NCBI GenBank assembly: GCA_958298945.1 | Contig: OY282610.1 | Span: 65,469,088-65,533,087, forward strand | Length of the DNA: 64,000 nucleotides | DNA from: Atherix ibis | Lineage: Eukaryota > Arthropoda > Insecta > Diptera > Athericidae | Direction: 5' to 3' | Shown: piece by piece, positions 45,801 to 55,520 of the stretch | Layout of the letters: every line of letters begins with the position of its first letter | Numbering within the stretch: position 1 is the stretch's first letter | The notes under the pieces: model-generated | Seen by the model: only the letters and a program-made list of their open reading frames with translations | The model's database searches: none | Told to the model about the DNA's origin: nothing | Translations under genes and position numbers: made by a program

Positions 45801-48800
45801 CAAAATAATTGACGTGGATTATGCCGCGTGCATCTAAAAATACTGATTCCATCATTGATAAAGTTACCTTGACCTTCTTTGGCGCCGTTTCGACATAGAA
45901 AACACACTGTGATATGCTGCGATAATTCTATGTTTTGTCAGCAATCATAAATCTATACCACAAATCATTCGGATTGCGCTTTAACATTGCCAAGCATACT
46001 TCTGAAGTTAACACATAGAGGAGCCATTTTAGCAACCATCTTGCGGAAAGCTTTCTCATATCAAAATCAGTTGTTAAAATATTCTGCACTCGCTCAGTTG
46101 AGATGTTCATAGCCGGAGCAATCTGACGCAACTCCACTCTCCGATCATTAAATTTTCCAATCATTTCTGATACGGTAACCTCATTTGGACTATCTACGTT
46201 TAAATTCAGCTGTCCAATATTTTATGATCGATAACAAATGTGCGGAGTCTCCAGAAACGTCTTTGAAATTCACTTTTATCTCATTGTTAATTTTCTTTTC
46301 GAAAAATGAGTATTTTCTCACTGCTTAATATTTGGCTTTTTCCATTATTGTAGGATCAAAAAATAGGTCACTTTCAAATGTATGTTAATAAAAAACTAAA
46401 CAAAGTAGCTGCTGGAGAATTTAACAGGATTTTTTAAAAGGTTACTTTTAGTTATATTAATAGTAGCAGACCCATCGCTAGCCGAAGATCGAGTATTAAT
46501 CATACAACCCTCGTAAGAAAAATGTAAAAATTTCAATATCCCGAAATTAGTGCTATAGAAAAATTTTGAAATTTCGTTTGGATTAAAATATTTTTTTATT
46601 TTTTCTATTATATTCTAATAGTGTTATAAGGCAGCTTTCTGCGTTTACAATTACCAGCTTAGCTTTTCCGGGAAAATATATCTTTTATAATATAGATTCA
46701 TCCAATACCACAATCTTTTAATTACAATATTTAGTTTAAATAACATTCTCATAAAATCGCATACAATTACAATTTCCAATTTTCTTTCAAATCCGAGCAT
46801 GAATTTAACTACTTGCAATGCCATCTACAAATACGCTTGGAATTTTCGCAATTTTTAACTGTACTACTAACCTACATATCAATTTGCCCGCATCTTTTGA
46901 ATTGTATATTATTTCATATAAAATATGTACTTTATCTTAAATTACTCTTTTTTTAACTTTTATATTTTTTTTTTAATAGCTTGAAAATTATCTGACTACC
47001 GACGATTTTTATTTTTTATTTTAATGGTTATTTCTAAACATATTTGAGCTAAAGAGTATTTCGGCTATTTGACTAGCTGGATTCCAACTCAAAACCACTG
47101 CGTCTAAACACCAGATCAAGTAAAAATAGATTCATTTTCATTTTTTAGTATAAAAAAAGATTCCAGTTATCTAACATAAAAATAGGACTTATTTTATTTA
47201 AAGTCAACGTTCTGAAAATATTTTTCTTGGCTTTCAAAATCAAGACTATTTAGTTCTGCCTTCAAGCATATCAGTAATTTCAAGATTTCTCAAATTCCAT
47301 TTATCCAAGATTAATTAACTTCAGAAATAAAAGTTCCAGGTATTATAGTGTAGATAATATATTTTCATTAATTTGTTTTGTCAATTTTAATATTAATCAA
47401 TAGAAATAGATGAAAAATCGACTGAAATTATTGAGAAAAAAAAATGTTACCTGTTGAATTTTCGAGCGGATGACGAGAGCCATCTGGTGATGCTAATAAA
47501 TGTGTTGCTGATAAATTATGACTACGTGGTATGCTAAAATAAAATACAATCAAATATTTATTAATAAGTAATTAAATATTTATTCGATTATGTGTAAGAC
47601 GACAAAGAGGGCGTTAGTGGAGATTATTAGTTTTTTTTTTAATACGAGGTATGGCAGAAAAGTAATGAGTAATAACTGAATCGATAGTTAGGAGGGAAAA
47701 AAGTCACTTGTGCTTGGATCATGTGAAAAGGGCGGGAGGAGAGAGCATCCAAGTGTATGTAATACCCAATCTGATGTAAAGAGTCCTTCTTTTCATAAGT
47801 CATTAGCTTCTATGTTAATTCACTACAAAAACAAAACTTCACTTATCACACTCTATAGAGTCACATGGTTCCCGGACGAGATTATATTGCACGTCTAGAA
47901 GGAACTAACGTCCGTAATGTATCCAGATTACTATCAGTGATGACAGTCTCATTACTTTTCTGTTACAAACCTAGTAAATGGATAAAATTTGTTAGAGATG
48001 GATTCAGTAAGATTTTTAATTTATTTATAATAAGATACACGTCCAAACAACACTTGAAAATTATCCAATTTTTTTTATCAAAGTAATCGTTCAATATTAA
48101 AGCAATTTATCGTGCACTTCTTACAATTTATGGTATTCGTCGAACTGTGTAAAGTTTTGAACGCAGTCTTTCCTTTCACAATGTTTGCGTGTGCCATTAA
48201 GACAAAAATTCGGTTGAAGTGCCGAGAATATTACTGCCATTCAGGCAAGTGTTGATGGAGACCGAAATTTACCGTTTGAGACTATTTGACACAGCTAAAT
48301 TTGGCCTCACATCCTTACAAAATTCCTAGCACACAAGAATTGAAGCCGTTCGACCATCGCAAATGCTCTGAATTTCATAATCTGACTCTGGAACAACTTG
48401 AAAATGATTCTGATTTTTACAAAAAAAAATCATTTTCTCGGATGCGGTGCATTTTCATTGTTCTGGATCAGTGAATAAACAAAATTATCGTTACTGGGCT
48501 GAAGAAAATCCATAAATTATTTACGTGGATTTCTTACATTCCGAAAAAGTTATCGTTTGGTGTGGTTTATGGCACGGTGGCACCATATGTCCTTATTTTT
48601 TTCAAAATAAGAAAGGAGTTGCTGTCATTGTCAATCATGAGCGGCACATAATATCGATAAAAATGAAATTTTAGTAGCTGGAATAATAATAAGTTATTTA
48701 TTTAACGAATATGTGGTTTCAATAAAACGGCACTACATGCCACACAACATATACCACAATCGACTTATTGCGGGAAAAATTCTACCTGAATGTTCAATAT

Positions 48801-51800
48801 CCTCCAAGAAGTTGTGATTTAACACTTTTGGGCTTCTTCAAATGCGGTCATTTGAAGTCATTGGTATATGTCTCAAATTGAATATTGAACACCAAATACG
48901 TGAAATATGAAAGAATTTATTGCACAAGGTGGTTAATAATTTAAACCAACGTATTCGGTTCTGTAAATATTTTTTTTCTAGCATACATTCGTAAGAACGC
49001 ACACACTTGCAAAATCAAAAAAAAACAAAAAACAAAAACTTCTATTTGCTGTCGTGAAGAATAAAACTATTTATGCAATTATATCCATTTATACTGACTT
49101 GTTCGTAAACTATTTAAAATTAAATTAAACCGCACTTAAACTGTCACTTTGCGATGAGTAGCTAAATGTCAACATTAAGAAAAACAAAAATATGCAAGCA
49201 TTTCGGAGAATGCCTTGTTTTAACACTCTCCGAAACTCTACAAAATTGAGGTGCTTGATATTTGATTGATATTTACGAAATAAAAAAATAATGGTTGCCT
49301 TCTGTTGTATTTAAACTATATTTTTGTCTGGAATAAGTGAGTTAAAATAGATACAAATTATGCTTTTGGAATTTAAAATATTTCTATTATGATAACTAGA
49401 TGTCAGTGGGTGTCATGTCTACATAATAAAATCTACACAAATGTATGCAAGCATATCGGTTTGCTACTATTTCATAGAGAATGGTGTGTTTTCAAACTCT
49501 CCCAAAGGCTGCGAAATTGAGGCGCTTGATATTTGATTAATATTAAAAATATACATAAAATACAATTGCATATAATACCAGAAGATTGGTAAAATATAAA
49601 TATTTCCTTCTGTCGTATTTAAATTATATTTTTGTTTGGAATAATTGAGTTAAAATAGATACTAATTATGCTTTTGGAAGTTAAAAAATTTCCATTATGA
49701 AAACTGGATGTCAGTGGGTGTCATGTCTACATAAAAAAATCTACACAAATATATGAAATCAGTACGATTTCTCACCGCTTTTGCAATAATTGAGACAGAA
49801 AATTGCGTATACATATATGAAAATCTGACGTACGCGCCTATCCAAGTATTCATTAATTTAAGGTCCGATACCTCTTGTTATTGGCAGTTACAGTGCGACC
49901 CTATGATGCCGCCTAACCAAAACCACACCAAAGAGTAAGTTTTTCTGTGTTCAAAGGAAGCTAACGGAACTTTTATGGTTGCTGTTTATCCTAGATCCGA
50001 TAATTTTGCTTGTTTACGTATCCATTCTGTCAAACCTTCGCTTCGTTGCTGAAGATGTTTTTTTCACTAAATCTGGAATTGGATAAAATTCCTCTATTTT
50101 GATGCATTATTGAACTGGGTAGTTCTTTACAATTAAATGACAGCTATAAAAAAAAAAGTATTAAAACGATGGCGCTGTCATCTGAAACGTCAAAGTAATA
50201 GGCTGTCAAAAATTGATCGCAGCTATTGAAAGACGTCTTATATCTATTTTTCCACTTTGATATTCTATTTTATTTTACAGAAATTACTCTTTTTAGCAAA
50301 TACTTTGCAATATGCAGAATAAACATTTCACTATCTACACTCTGTAAGCAATTTATTTTATTCAAATTCAAATTTTTCTTTTTAAAATTCATATAAATTA
50401 AGAAAAAATATTCTAATTTAGTAAGTGAAAGAAATTTGTATGAATATTTTCGATTTTTTTATTGTTTTTGATTTGGATTTTTAAAAAAATTTAAATTTTA
50501 TGTGTTCGGGATGGCAGTTAAATTTTCTAATATTATTAATAATGAAATACTTCACGGCTTCATGGTATATTAAGAAGGTTAATAATTTAGAAAAGGAAAA
50601 TGTGCCCCTTTAAGGTTAAAACCAAAAAACATTTTTAGATTAATGAATTTTTTTCCTATCAGAACATTTATTAAAAGGTATAAAGTAGCCGATAAGCTAA
50701 AAAAAGGATTATATTCCAAGATCCTTAGTATCTAAAGATAAAAGTGGTAAAATTATAACGGACGAAAAACAATGTGTCTCAGCACTTTAATGAATCTTGA
50801 TATTCTTAAAATTAAGGTTGCTGTCATCATTCTATCGAAGAGCCACCTAGTATACCAGATCGTAAGCATACCCATTTAGCTGTCATAATATTTCCTCTAT
50901 CAGGGCTAAACATCCCTTAGATTAAAGAATACCTGGATAGGCCCTTACCGTATATGTATACGCAATTTTGTGTACAAATATTTGCTGGGGGGATACGAGT
51001 GTCAAAAATTTTTTATGTAGACATGACACCCACTGCCATCTATGTGTCGTAATGGAAATTTCTTTAATTGCAAAAGCATAATTTATATTTATTTTAATTC
51101 ACTTACTGGAAACAAAGGTACAATTTAAATACAACGATAGGTCATTTTTATTTTTTGTACAATCTTTTGATACGAAATCGAATTCTATTTTAGGTTTATT
51201 AAACATTTCGTTAATATCAATCAAATATAAACCGCCTCAATTTTGTAGACTTTCGGAGAGTTTGAAACTTTAATTCACCATGAAAGTGGAGACTTGGGGG
51301 GTTAGCTTTGTCATTTGTGAATCCGATGTTGACAGTTCAATGTTAACCATAAAATAGTACAGTGCCGGTGTATATAAAGTGTGTGTAAGAAAGTTTAAGG
51401 GACCGAATTTTTCTGTCTATTTTCCATTGCTGTTTTCATTGTGTTATAATAAATAAAGTTTATTCTTCGGTAAGCTTATTATTTAAATAAATTTGTTTTG
51501 ATTGCTCTATTAGACCATATTATAATGCATTTACTAAATAATATTGTTTTCATTTTTTTTAAGAATATAAGTTATTAATTATTTAAGTATATTAAATTTT
51601 TCATTTTCTATTTTTGTTTTAAAGCATTTCTTTTAATGTTGTATACGATTAACTTATATATTATCAAGAACTTCATGTATTGTAATGCTCTATGTAATTA
51701 ATGCTTTCCTTTTTAATTTAATTTAAATGCACAAACCTATCTAAAAACTATTTCATTCACAAGCACACATTTATATTATAATTAAGGTTTTTGTATGTAC

Positions 51801-52525
51801 TTATGCTTGTTTTAGATCACAATTTATATTTACTAAGTTGCGGTGTGGTTTGATTTCAACATAAACATAATATCACATTTTCTCATTTAATACATTTTGC
51901 ATTTTCGAAATTAATTTAAATTTGTGCACATAATTGTTTTGATATAATCAAATAATTTGCAATTTTCATTTTTATATACTCCTCCACACTTTATAATTAT
52001 GTTTTAATAAATAATATATACTGAAATAAAAAAATAAATAATATTTTAAAATAGAATACTGTGTTTTATTGCAAATATCCAAAACTAATTCCAACAAACA
52101 ACAAAACCCGCAATATTAAAAAATCGGCTTCTTTACACGTAAATGATATCACATATGAAAAATAGTTTTAAACGAACCGCTTCAATCGTATACTGAACTT
52201 TTAAATTGGCCCCCAATGATTTACGCCGTTTCTGTTGTATTGCATGTGTATGCGTTCTATGAATGTATTGCCACAAAAGTTGGACAGAATTTTTGTGTAG
52301 AGGCCTATCCAGTACTTCTTTAATCTAAGAAACATCCAATGCTACCCCAAAGGTTTTACGATAATAAAATAGGTGTGATTGTTATATTGATACCCTCAGC
52401 CCTAGACGAAAAATAACACTCCACTCATGTAAGAGGATATTAGCAGAAAGTTGAAAAATATAAATGTTGTCTCTTCCAATGACTTACCTACGAAGATCTC
52501 TTGCAGCAATACTCTCCCATGACAT
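36474..52525 (-). CDS. RAPSN: Rapsyn ortholog (TPR + RING-H2 synaptic scaffold), seven coding exons
   Basis: Rapsyn clusters acetylcholine receptors at the postsynaptic membrane. Coding exons, in transcript order: 52525-52488, 47533-47451, 45322-45156, 45054-44392, 43058-42867, 42766-42567, 36822-36474. All junctions keep phase and the total is 1,692 nt, 563 residues plus stop. Residues about 97-410 form TPR-like helical pairs (IERGLRLYEQHNHSGAVRVW matches the vertebrate IEKGLQLYQ start; ESYLNLARAHERLG; ALEGLQGAHKIATSIGDPSL). Residues 422-468 form a C3H2C3 RING: CGAC, LPCAHILHARC, CPAC. A Gly/Ser/Asn-rich tail follows. It is longer than vertebrate rapsyn (~412) by an N-terminal extension of ~90 residues and the tail. 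It starts MSWES and so lacks the Gly2 used for myristoylation in vertebrates. The exon-3 donor (AAG then GTTTTA) is weak. In Drosophila the counterpart should be CG1909. Confidence 0.9.
37093..38270 (+). mobile_element. mariner, mauritiana-type, decayed
   Basis: The left end CCAGATGTATAAGCTTAAAT follows TA (37091-37092) and resembles mauritiana-type ends. The right end is too diverged to fix. It lies antisense to the rapsyn transcript in its last intron. Confidence 0.75.
37233..38225 (+). pseudogene. mauritiana-type mariner transposase, many breaks
   Basis: Begins MSSFVPEEEHMREHLLFCLN, followed by LKKSAAESHRMLMDAYGD and ALLDEDDTQ, then a deletion/frameshift at ~37490. Later pieces are NTCEILLARQKRKSFLHRIV, VTGDGKWIYLENPKRKKSWV (first catalytic Asp position followed by Gly instead of Glu), CFWWDQEGIVYYKML and LPDNAPSHTS. 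The end is SEGKYFE-like (38200-38225). Confidence 0.82.
38400..38600 (+). mobile_element. Possible fragment of a Tc/mariner-like transposase
   Basis: The frame 38408-38593 has ISRFYGPVLLWKRKKRDSYR, which loosely follows the FWSGGIIGPYFFENE-type segment of the transposases at 48 and 61.7 kb. Weak; listed only because the same family recurs five times. Confidence 0.25.
39064..39134. repeat. Hairpin with ~22-bp stem
   Basis: GCATTTTATTCTGCCACCTG at 39064-39083 pairs with CAGGTGGTAGAATAAAATGC at 39115-39134 with one G-T type mismatch; loop about 27 nt. A third partial copy (GGTAGGTGGCAG) lies at 39138-39149. Confidence 0.85.
39151..39212. repeat. Second hairpin, ~24-bp stem
   Basis: ATTTTTATGG-GAAACATTCTCACGT (39151-39175) pairs with ACGTGAGAATGTTTACCATA then AAAAT (39187-39211). 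It starts only 17 bp after the first hairpin. Confidence 0.85.
39910..39963. repeat. 27-bp tandem duplication at a mariner end
   Basis: Two units with one C/T difference, starting TGCGGGATTGACAA. Confidence 0.92.
40089..41111 (+). pseudogene. mauritiana-like mariner transposase, stop and frameshifts
   Basis: MSNFVPKKSHLQEVLINFFN at 40089 opens 113 codons, then TAG at 40428. The region missing in the 22-kb copy is present here (MKPRDVERRFCMSKMLIERQ; TGDEKWIHYDNPKRKKSYV with the first catalytic Asp). Frameshifts occur near 40640 and 40900. HHDNARPHVA keeps the second Asp; YSPDLAPSNYHLF has Asn where Asp is usual at the downstream position. Ends ASDGQYFE at 41108. Confidence 0.88.
41280..41840 (+). 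mobile_element. mariner remnant, large deletions
   Basis: Only two pieces remain: an N-terminal helix-turn-helix trace (41283-41498) and SHPPYSRDLASSDHFLFPNM then KNWLGGKKFGS (41661-41760), close to the YSPDLAPSDYFLFPNLKKWL of the copies at 10.3 and 15.7 kb. Confidence 0.7.
42276..42373. repeat. Long foldback, ~45-bp arms
   Basis: Arms 42276-42321 and 42328-42373 pair almost fully around TAATTC: inner core AAGCTTAAAAATTGAG against CTCAATTTTTAAGCTT, outer TTTTTACACTTTA against AAAGTGTAAAAA. It lies ~190 bp from rapsyn exon 6 inside the last intron. Confidence 0.85.
42567..42766 (-). CDS. RAPSN: Rapsyn exon 6 (last TPR helices and first half of RING)
   Basis: Acceptor TTTTTTAAG, donor GTAAAT; 200 bp. 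Encodes RNRLALIYRALGDEEQYKMH and then CGACGEVFGIESDSLEALPC, stopping inside the RING finger at HILHA plus two bases of an Arg codon. Confidence 0.9.
42867..43058 (-). CDS. RAPSN: Rapsyn exon 5 (TPR)
   Basis: Acceptor TTGAATAG, donor GTATGT; 64 codons, phase 0 both sides. RAFRQYELSMGTAASLGDRM aligns with the vertebrate ...YDSAMSIMTEIGNRLG segment. Confidence 0.9.
43059..44391 (-). other. Rapsyn intron between exons 4 and 5
   Basis: Contains an I-type LINE remnant on the left half; 43691-44391 is AT-rich with no recognised feature. Confidence 0.6.
43270..43690 (-). mobile_element. I-type LINE C-terminal remnant in a rapsyn intron
   Basis: The minus frame 43670-43266 reads RSVVTIIRNLPWLPTKWPLV and FLKQTIYSTNF; the first part parallels RRPVITVIPNLPLLLTEWQL of the 25.4-kb copy. 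Same orientation as the host gene. Confidence 0.6.
44392..45054 (-). CDS. RAPSN: Rapsyn exon 4 (TPR array)
   Basis: Acceptor ATTGTAG, donor GTAATA; 221 complete codons. Holds most of the TPR repeats: REDRFTLLGYLYQAQMDWGK, ESYLNLARAHERLGGLERAL, VNLTVAKVYLEMGGFSRALE, VALSEIFGRLQDNEKSARYA, LLRMAAALRKQGDLGDAHDY. Confidence 0.92.
45156..45322 (-). CDS. RAPSN: Rapsyn exon 3
   Basis: Acceptor AAATTGCAG; 167 bp. Encodes LCQLDDSYSRLAGYGSSPDG ... FLTCQRSFKQYLAKRK, joining directly to IERGLRLYEQ in exon 4. The donor GTTTTATT is a poor match to consensus, so the 3' boundary is the least certain in the gene. Confidence 0.78.
45594..46513 (-). mobile_element. mariner remnant in a rapsyn intron
   Basis: Ends CGAGGTCTTTATCAAG (left) and ...ACAACCCTCG (right) with TA on both sides (45592-45593; 46514-46515). 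The minus strand carries a helix-turn-helix region (RVELRQIAPAMNISTERVQN), RKLSARWLLKWL, MMESVFLDARGIIHVNYFEN and YPPDLAHIDYLLFPNKKKYL. The first catalytic motif reads IADKT and the D in SPDLAPSD is kept once. Inactive. Confidence 0.8.
46519..47450 (-). other. Intron part, AT-rich
   Basis: No gene, repeat or element recognised between the mariner remnant and rapsyn exon 2. Confidence 0.5.
47451..47533 (-). CDS. RAPSN: Rapsyn exon 2
   Basis: 83 bp between TATTTTAG and donor GTAACA. It encodes IPRSHNLSATHLLASPDGSR and ends in phase 1, matching exon 3. Part of the N-terminal extension not found in vertebrate rapsyn. Confidence 0.78.
47645..47974. mobile_element. 330-bp MITE with mariner-like inverted ends
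   Basis: Left end CGAGGTATGGCAGAAAAGTA, right end (reversed) CTAGGTTTGTAACAGAAAAG, sharing CAGAAAAGTAATGAG perfectly; TA on each side (47643-47644, 47975-47976). Too short to encode transposase. It lies just upstream of rapsyn exon 2 on the transcript (in intron 1). Confidence 0.78.
48090..49010 (+). mobile_element. Tc/mariner-like (DUF4817-associated) transposase remnant
   Basis: Broken frames read HPYKIPSTQELKPFDHRKCS, LEQLENDSDFYKKK, FSDEAHF-like text (48425-48450 region), SVNKQNYRYWAEENP, HSEKVIVWCGLWHGG and NLTLLGFFKCGHLKSLVYV-like text, in the order found in the large insect family annotated as Tc3-like transposases with a DUF4817 head. Many frameshifts; ends not found. Related remnants at 56.2, 59 and 61.7 kb. 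Confidence 0.7.
49150..51350. repeat. Two direct units and one inverted unit of a ~300-bp repeat
   Basis: Units at about 49155-49460 and 49450-49760 share blocks such as GAGTTAAAATAGATAC, ATTATGCTTTTGGAA and TCAGTGGGTGTCATGTCTAC. The reverse complement of the same blocks (GTAGACATGACACCCACTG at 51017-51035, and a match to TTGAGGTGCTTGATATTTGA reversed near 51220-51240) stands at 51010-51345. Tandem units at inverted ends resemble foldback elements. The middle (49761-51009) has no recognised coding region. Confidence 0.65.
51351..52487 (-). other. Rapsyn intron 1, 5' part
   Basis: AT-rich, no element or exon recognised other than the donor at its right end. Confidence 0.5.
52488..52525 (-). 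CDS. RAPSN: Rapsyn exon 1 (start codon)
   Basis: ATG at 52523-52525 begins MSWESIAARDLR; a strong donor GTAAGT follows at 52487. Phase 2 fits the C that opens exon 2 (Ser codon AG|C). Chosen because it is the only upstream segment found with start, open frame and matching phase. Confidence 0.75.
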
Positions 52526-52640
52526 GACTTGTCGGAAAATAATTTTGTTGGCCTTTTCTTGCTCTCGCTCTCGCCGTCTCTCTGGGCTTCTCCTTCTCCT
52601 ACTTCTCGCTCGCTCTCTCTCTCTCGTTCCCTCTCCTATT
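52526..52640 (-). promoter_or_regulatory. GAGA-rich leader upstream of the rapsyn start
   Basis: On the gene strand this is a run of GAGAG/GCGAGAG words (CTCTC on plus, 52555-52626) ending ~30 bp before the ATG. It may be 5' UTR, a GAGA-factor promoter platform, or only a simple repeat. Confidence 0.45.
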
Positions 52641-53489
52641 ACACTATCTCCTTATCCATTATATCATGATTTCTTCTTATTTCTTTAAATATATATTCTT
52701 CTCTAAATTATATTTATTTTTATTTGTGATAATTTCATTCTAAAAATATACAATATTTCTATCTGGTTCTTCTTCTATTTGCTTATAGATTTAATATTTG
52801 GATTTTCTCTTCTTTGTTTACTTTTCAATAGAGTTCGTCTCTTCTGTGGAAGAGCTTTGCAATCGTTTGCTTTAATAATTACGTTTGTCTTGCATTTCTT
52901 TTAAATAAATAATTGAAAATAGTTTTCTTTTTTTCAAAATAAATATATTTTATCCTTTTCTCTCTCTATATATATATATCTCTTTTAATATTTTAATAAT
53001 TAACATTATAATTTATTTATATAGTTTTGTTACTCTGTTGCCAACAATAATAAAATATTCTCTTTAGCTAAAATGAACCAAGAAAATATATGTTAATATT
53101 AATAAAAAATTTACAAGAAAATATAAAATTTAGTATATTCATATTAATAGTTAGGATAATGTTAGAAAAAATGTAATTTTTTTAAAAAATATTCACTAAA
53201 TTTGAACACACGCGCATATACTCTTCAGCTTATCTGCTCATCTTTCATTACTAACCAGCATAGGGTTATCTTCTTCCCTTATTACCGAAGATCTCATACA
53301 AATAATAAAATTAAAAAGAATTAATTGCAAATAATAACGATTGTATCGCCTCTGCACTAACTATCCTAACCATCCCCTCTGATTCGTATTATTCAATTTA
53401 AAAAGAAAAACACTTGAAAAATTACGCTTGAAAAGGTTTTTGAATTTTTCTAAAAGTTTGTTTTCTAGGAAACTTATTGCAATTTTTTT
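52641..53489. other. AT-rich region upstream of the rapsyn gene
   Basis: Contains a short (TA)n microsatellite near 52970-52980. The rapsyn promoter should lie here or in the GA-rich leader, but no TATA or initiator could be singled out. Confidence 0.4.
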
Positions 53490-55520
53490 CATCATCAATA
53501 TCAACGGTGCAATAACCGGGAATCTAGCCTACGCTTTCTGAATCAAAGAACTCCAAACATCCCAACTTTGCGCAGCGGTCTTCTAAATTATCACTTCCAG
53601 CATATTTTTGCCGACCTAGCCTACGCCGTCGCTCCACCGAAGGCAAGGCCTACTACCATAATTGGAGCCACTGTAGACTTTGTAGGCAGGATCTTTCCTA
53701 TCCATACGGATTACGTGTCCAGCTCACCGCAGCTTATTGAACGTAATTTTTTTCATAACTGTGCGATTGCGGTAATCTTACAGGATCCCATCGAGAAATA
53801 GGCTCCAGAGTTATCCATCCTCATGTAGGGGGTAAAAAATTCTTTGTAGGATCCTCCTCTCGAACGCAGATAATATTTCGCAATGCTTTTTGCTGAGAAC
53901 TCAAGTTTTTGAATAATGAAATGTCATGAGCACCCTTCCGGGATCTCGTCTTTTACAACAGTAGTTTCGATGTTATTGTCAGAATTTTCGACCGAAATAG
54001 CTTAGACTGACTTAAGTAGGCCTTAAGTCGGCTGCGACCCTTTTCTCAAAATAGTAAAGTGATTTAACTCTTTCGAAGCTATAATCTCCCATCTGTATGC
54101 AACAAGTTCTAATGTATTGTGCCTTCGACGCTGCCCCGCTGGGGGGTGTTAAGTATACACCAGCTTCTCATCCCAATGATGGCATAAAAAGAAATATATA
54201 TAGCTAACAAGGGGCAAAAGTGGATATCCGACAGTGGATATGCCGTGGCTGGCTAATGTGATATTAAAAATAATAGTCACATGATTACCCTCATACGGGG
54301 GCATGGTGCATGGTATAAAATAAAGTCTGGGCGGTGACTAGGAATTCACAAGGTTCCTGACCATAGTACTGAAAGCGGAGTACAAACCTTAGCACTCTTA
54401 ATACCTAAATTGGTACCACGTGAATCGAGGGGCCCCATAGAAATAGCATTCTATCCTCGGTTATGGAGAGGTTCTTCGGCATTAACATTGTGGCTGTGGT
54501 TGATACCTGCTATCTGCGGATTGGTGGTGGAAGATATTAGCAACTATCTCGGATGCTGTCACCGCTTATAACAGCAGAGGTTTAGATGGGCCTCATAAGT
54601 AGCAGTTGAAGTAATCAGCTTGTAACTGATTACTGACTACTAATAATCAGTTATAGTCGTGTGCTGATTGAGCGTAATCTCAATCCCTTTGGTCGTAGGT
54701 GGCTTGTGGTAGTATGTCTCATGACGGGTATGCCACGTAAACAAAACAGAATATTATATGCCTTCGACGCCGATGCTACCCTCATGTACTTTGTTTTGCC
54801 TTCATTTACGTGCAGCCTAAGATTTTTAGCCACCGACTCAATCTTGATAAAGGCTTCTCGTACCTGTCTGATCGATACATAATCTCGATGTCATCGGCGT
54901 ATGCTTAAAGAATAGCAGCCCTCAAGCTTACCCTTGAGTCACGGATCATATTTTTCAGCGTCAGGATAAAGAGAACACACGAAAGTGTATCTTCTTGATC
55001 ATTGTGGATGTTAAATGGCTCTGAAAGTGATTCTGCTACTTTTACTCTTCCTCTCACACTAGTCATAGGCAGCCTAGTCGGTATAATCAATTTTTCTGGG
55101 ATGCCAAACTCTCTCAAGGGTGTGTAAAATTTTACCCTGGCTATGCTCTCACAAGTGGCTTTAAATTCGATGAACATGGACAGTTTTTCCATCGATTGCC
55201 GTAAAAAGAGGATCTGATCTGTTGCTGATTCCCTAAAGTAAAGCCTCTCTGGTATGGGGCAATAATTTTTTGAGGCAATAGAGCTATCCTGCCAAGTTAG
55301 ATAGCGGAGAATATCTTATAAATGTTACTCAGCAACATAATACCTCTTTAATTGGTACACTCGATGATATCTCCTTTTTCAAGTATGAGACTGATAATAC
55401 TATGGTGCCAAACTTAGACCATTAATTGATGAAGCGTTTGGAAAAGTATGTCACCGGATCGTTTTTATCGTTTTCTTTATGTTTGATGGCGGCAGCATGT
55501 CTTCTTCAGCTGACTGGACT
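53490..55520 (-). mobile_element. RTE-type LINE, 5'-truncated, with nested insert
   Basis: The minus strand reads from about 55500 through RT text (MEKLSMFIEFKATCESIARV; REFGIPEKLIIPTRLPMTSV; HVNEGKTKYMRVASAS) to a C-terminal AAQSWDVWSSLIQKA-like end near 53540-53580. It ends TTGATATTGATGATG at 53490-53504, a microsatellite tail as in the plus-strand copy at 34-35.4 kb. Stops and frameshifts throughout. Confidence 0.78.
54132..54758. mobile_element. 627-bp insert of unknown type with 12-bp target duplication
   Basis: TGCCTTCGACGC stands on both sides (54120-54131 and 54759-54770) and occurs only once in the equivalent position of the other RTE copy. The insert is GC-richer than its surroundings, begins TGCCCCGCTGGGGGGTGTTA and ends with AAACAAAACAGAATATTATA. 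Duplication length and A-rich end suggest target-primed retrotransposition (a SINE or a truncated LINE leader). No coding motif recognised. Confidence 0.65.
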
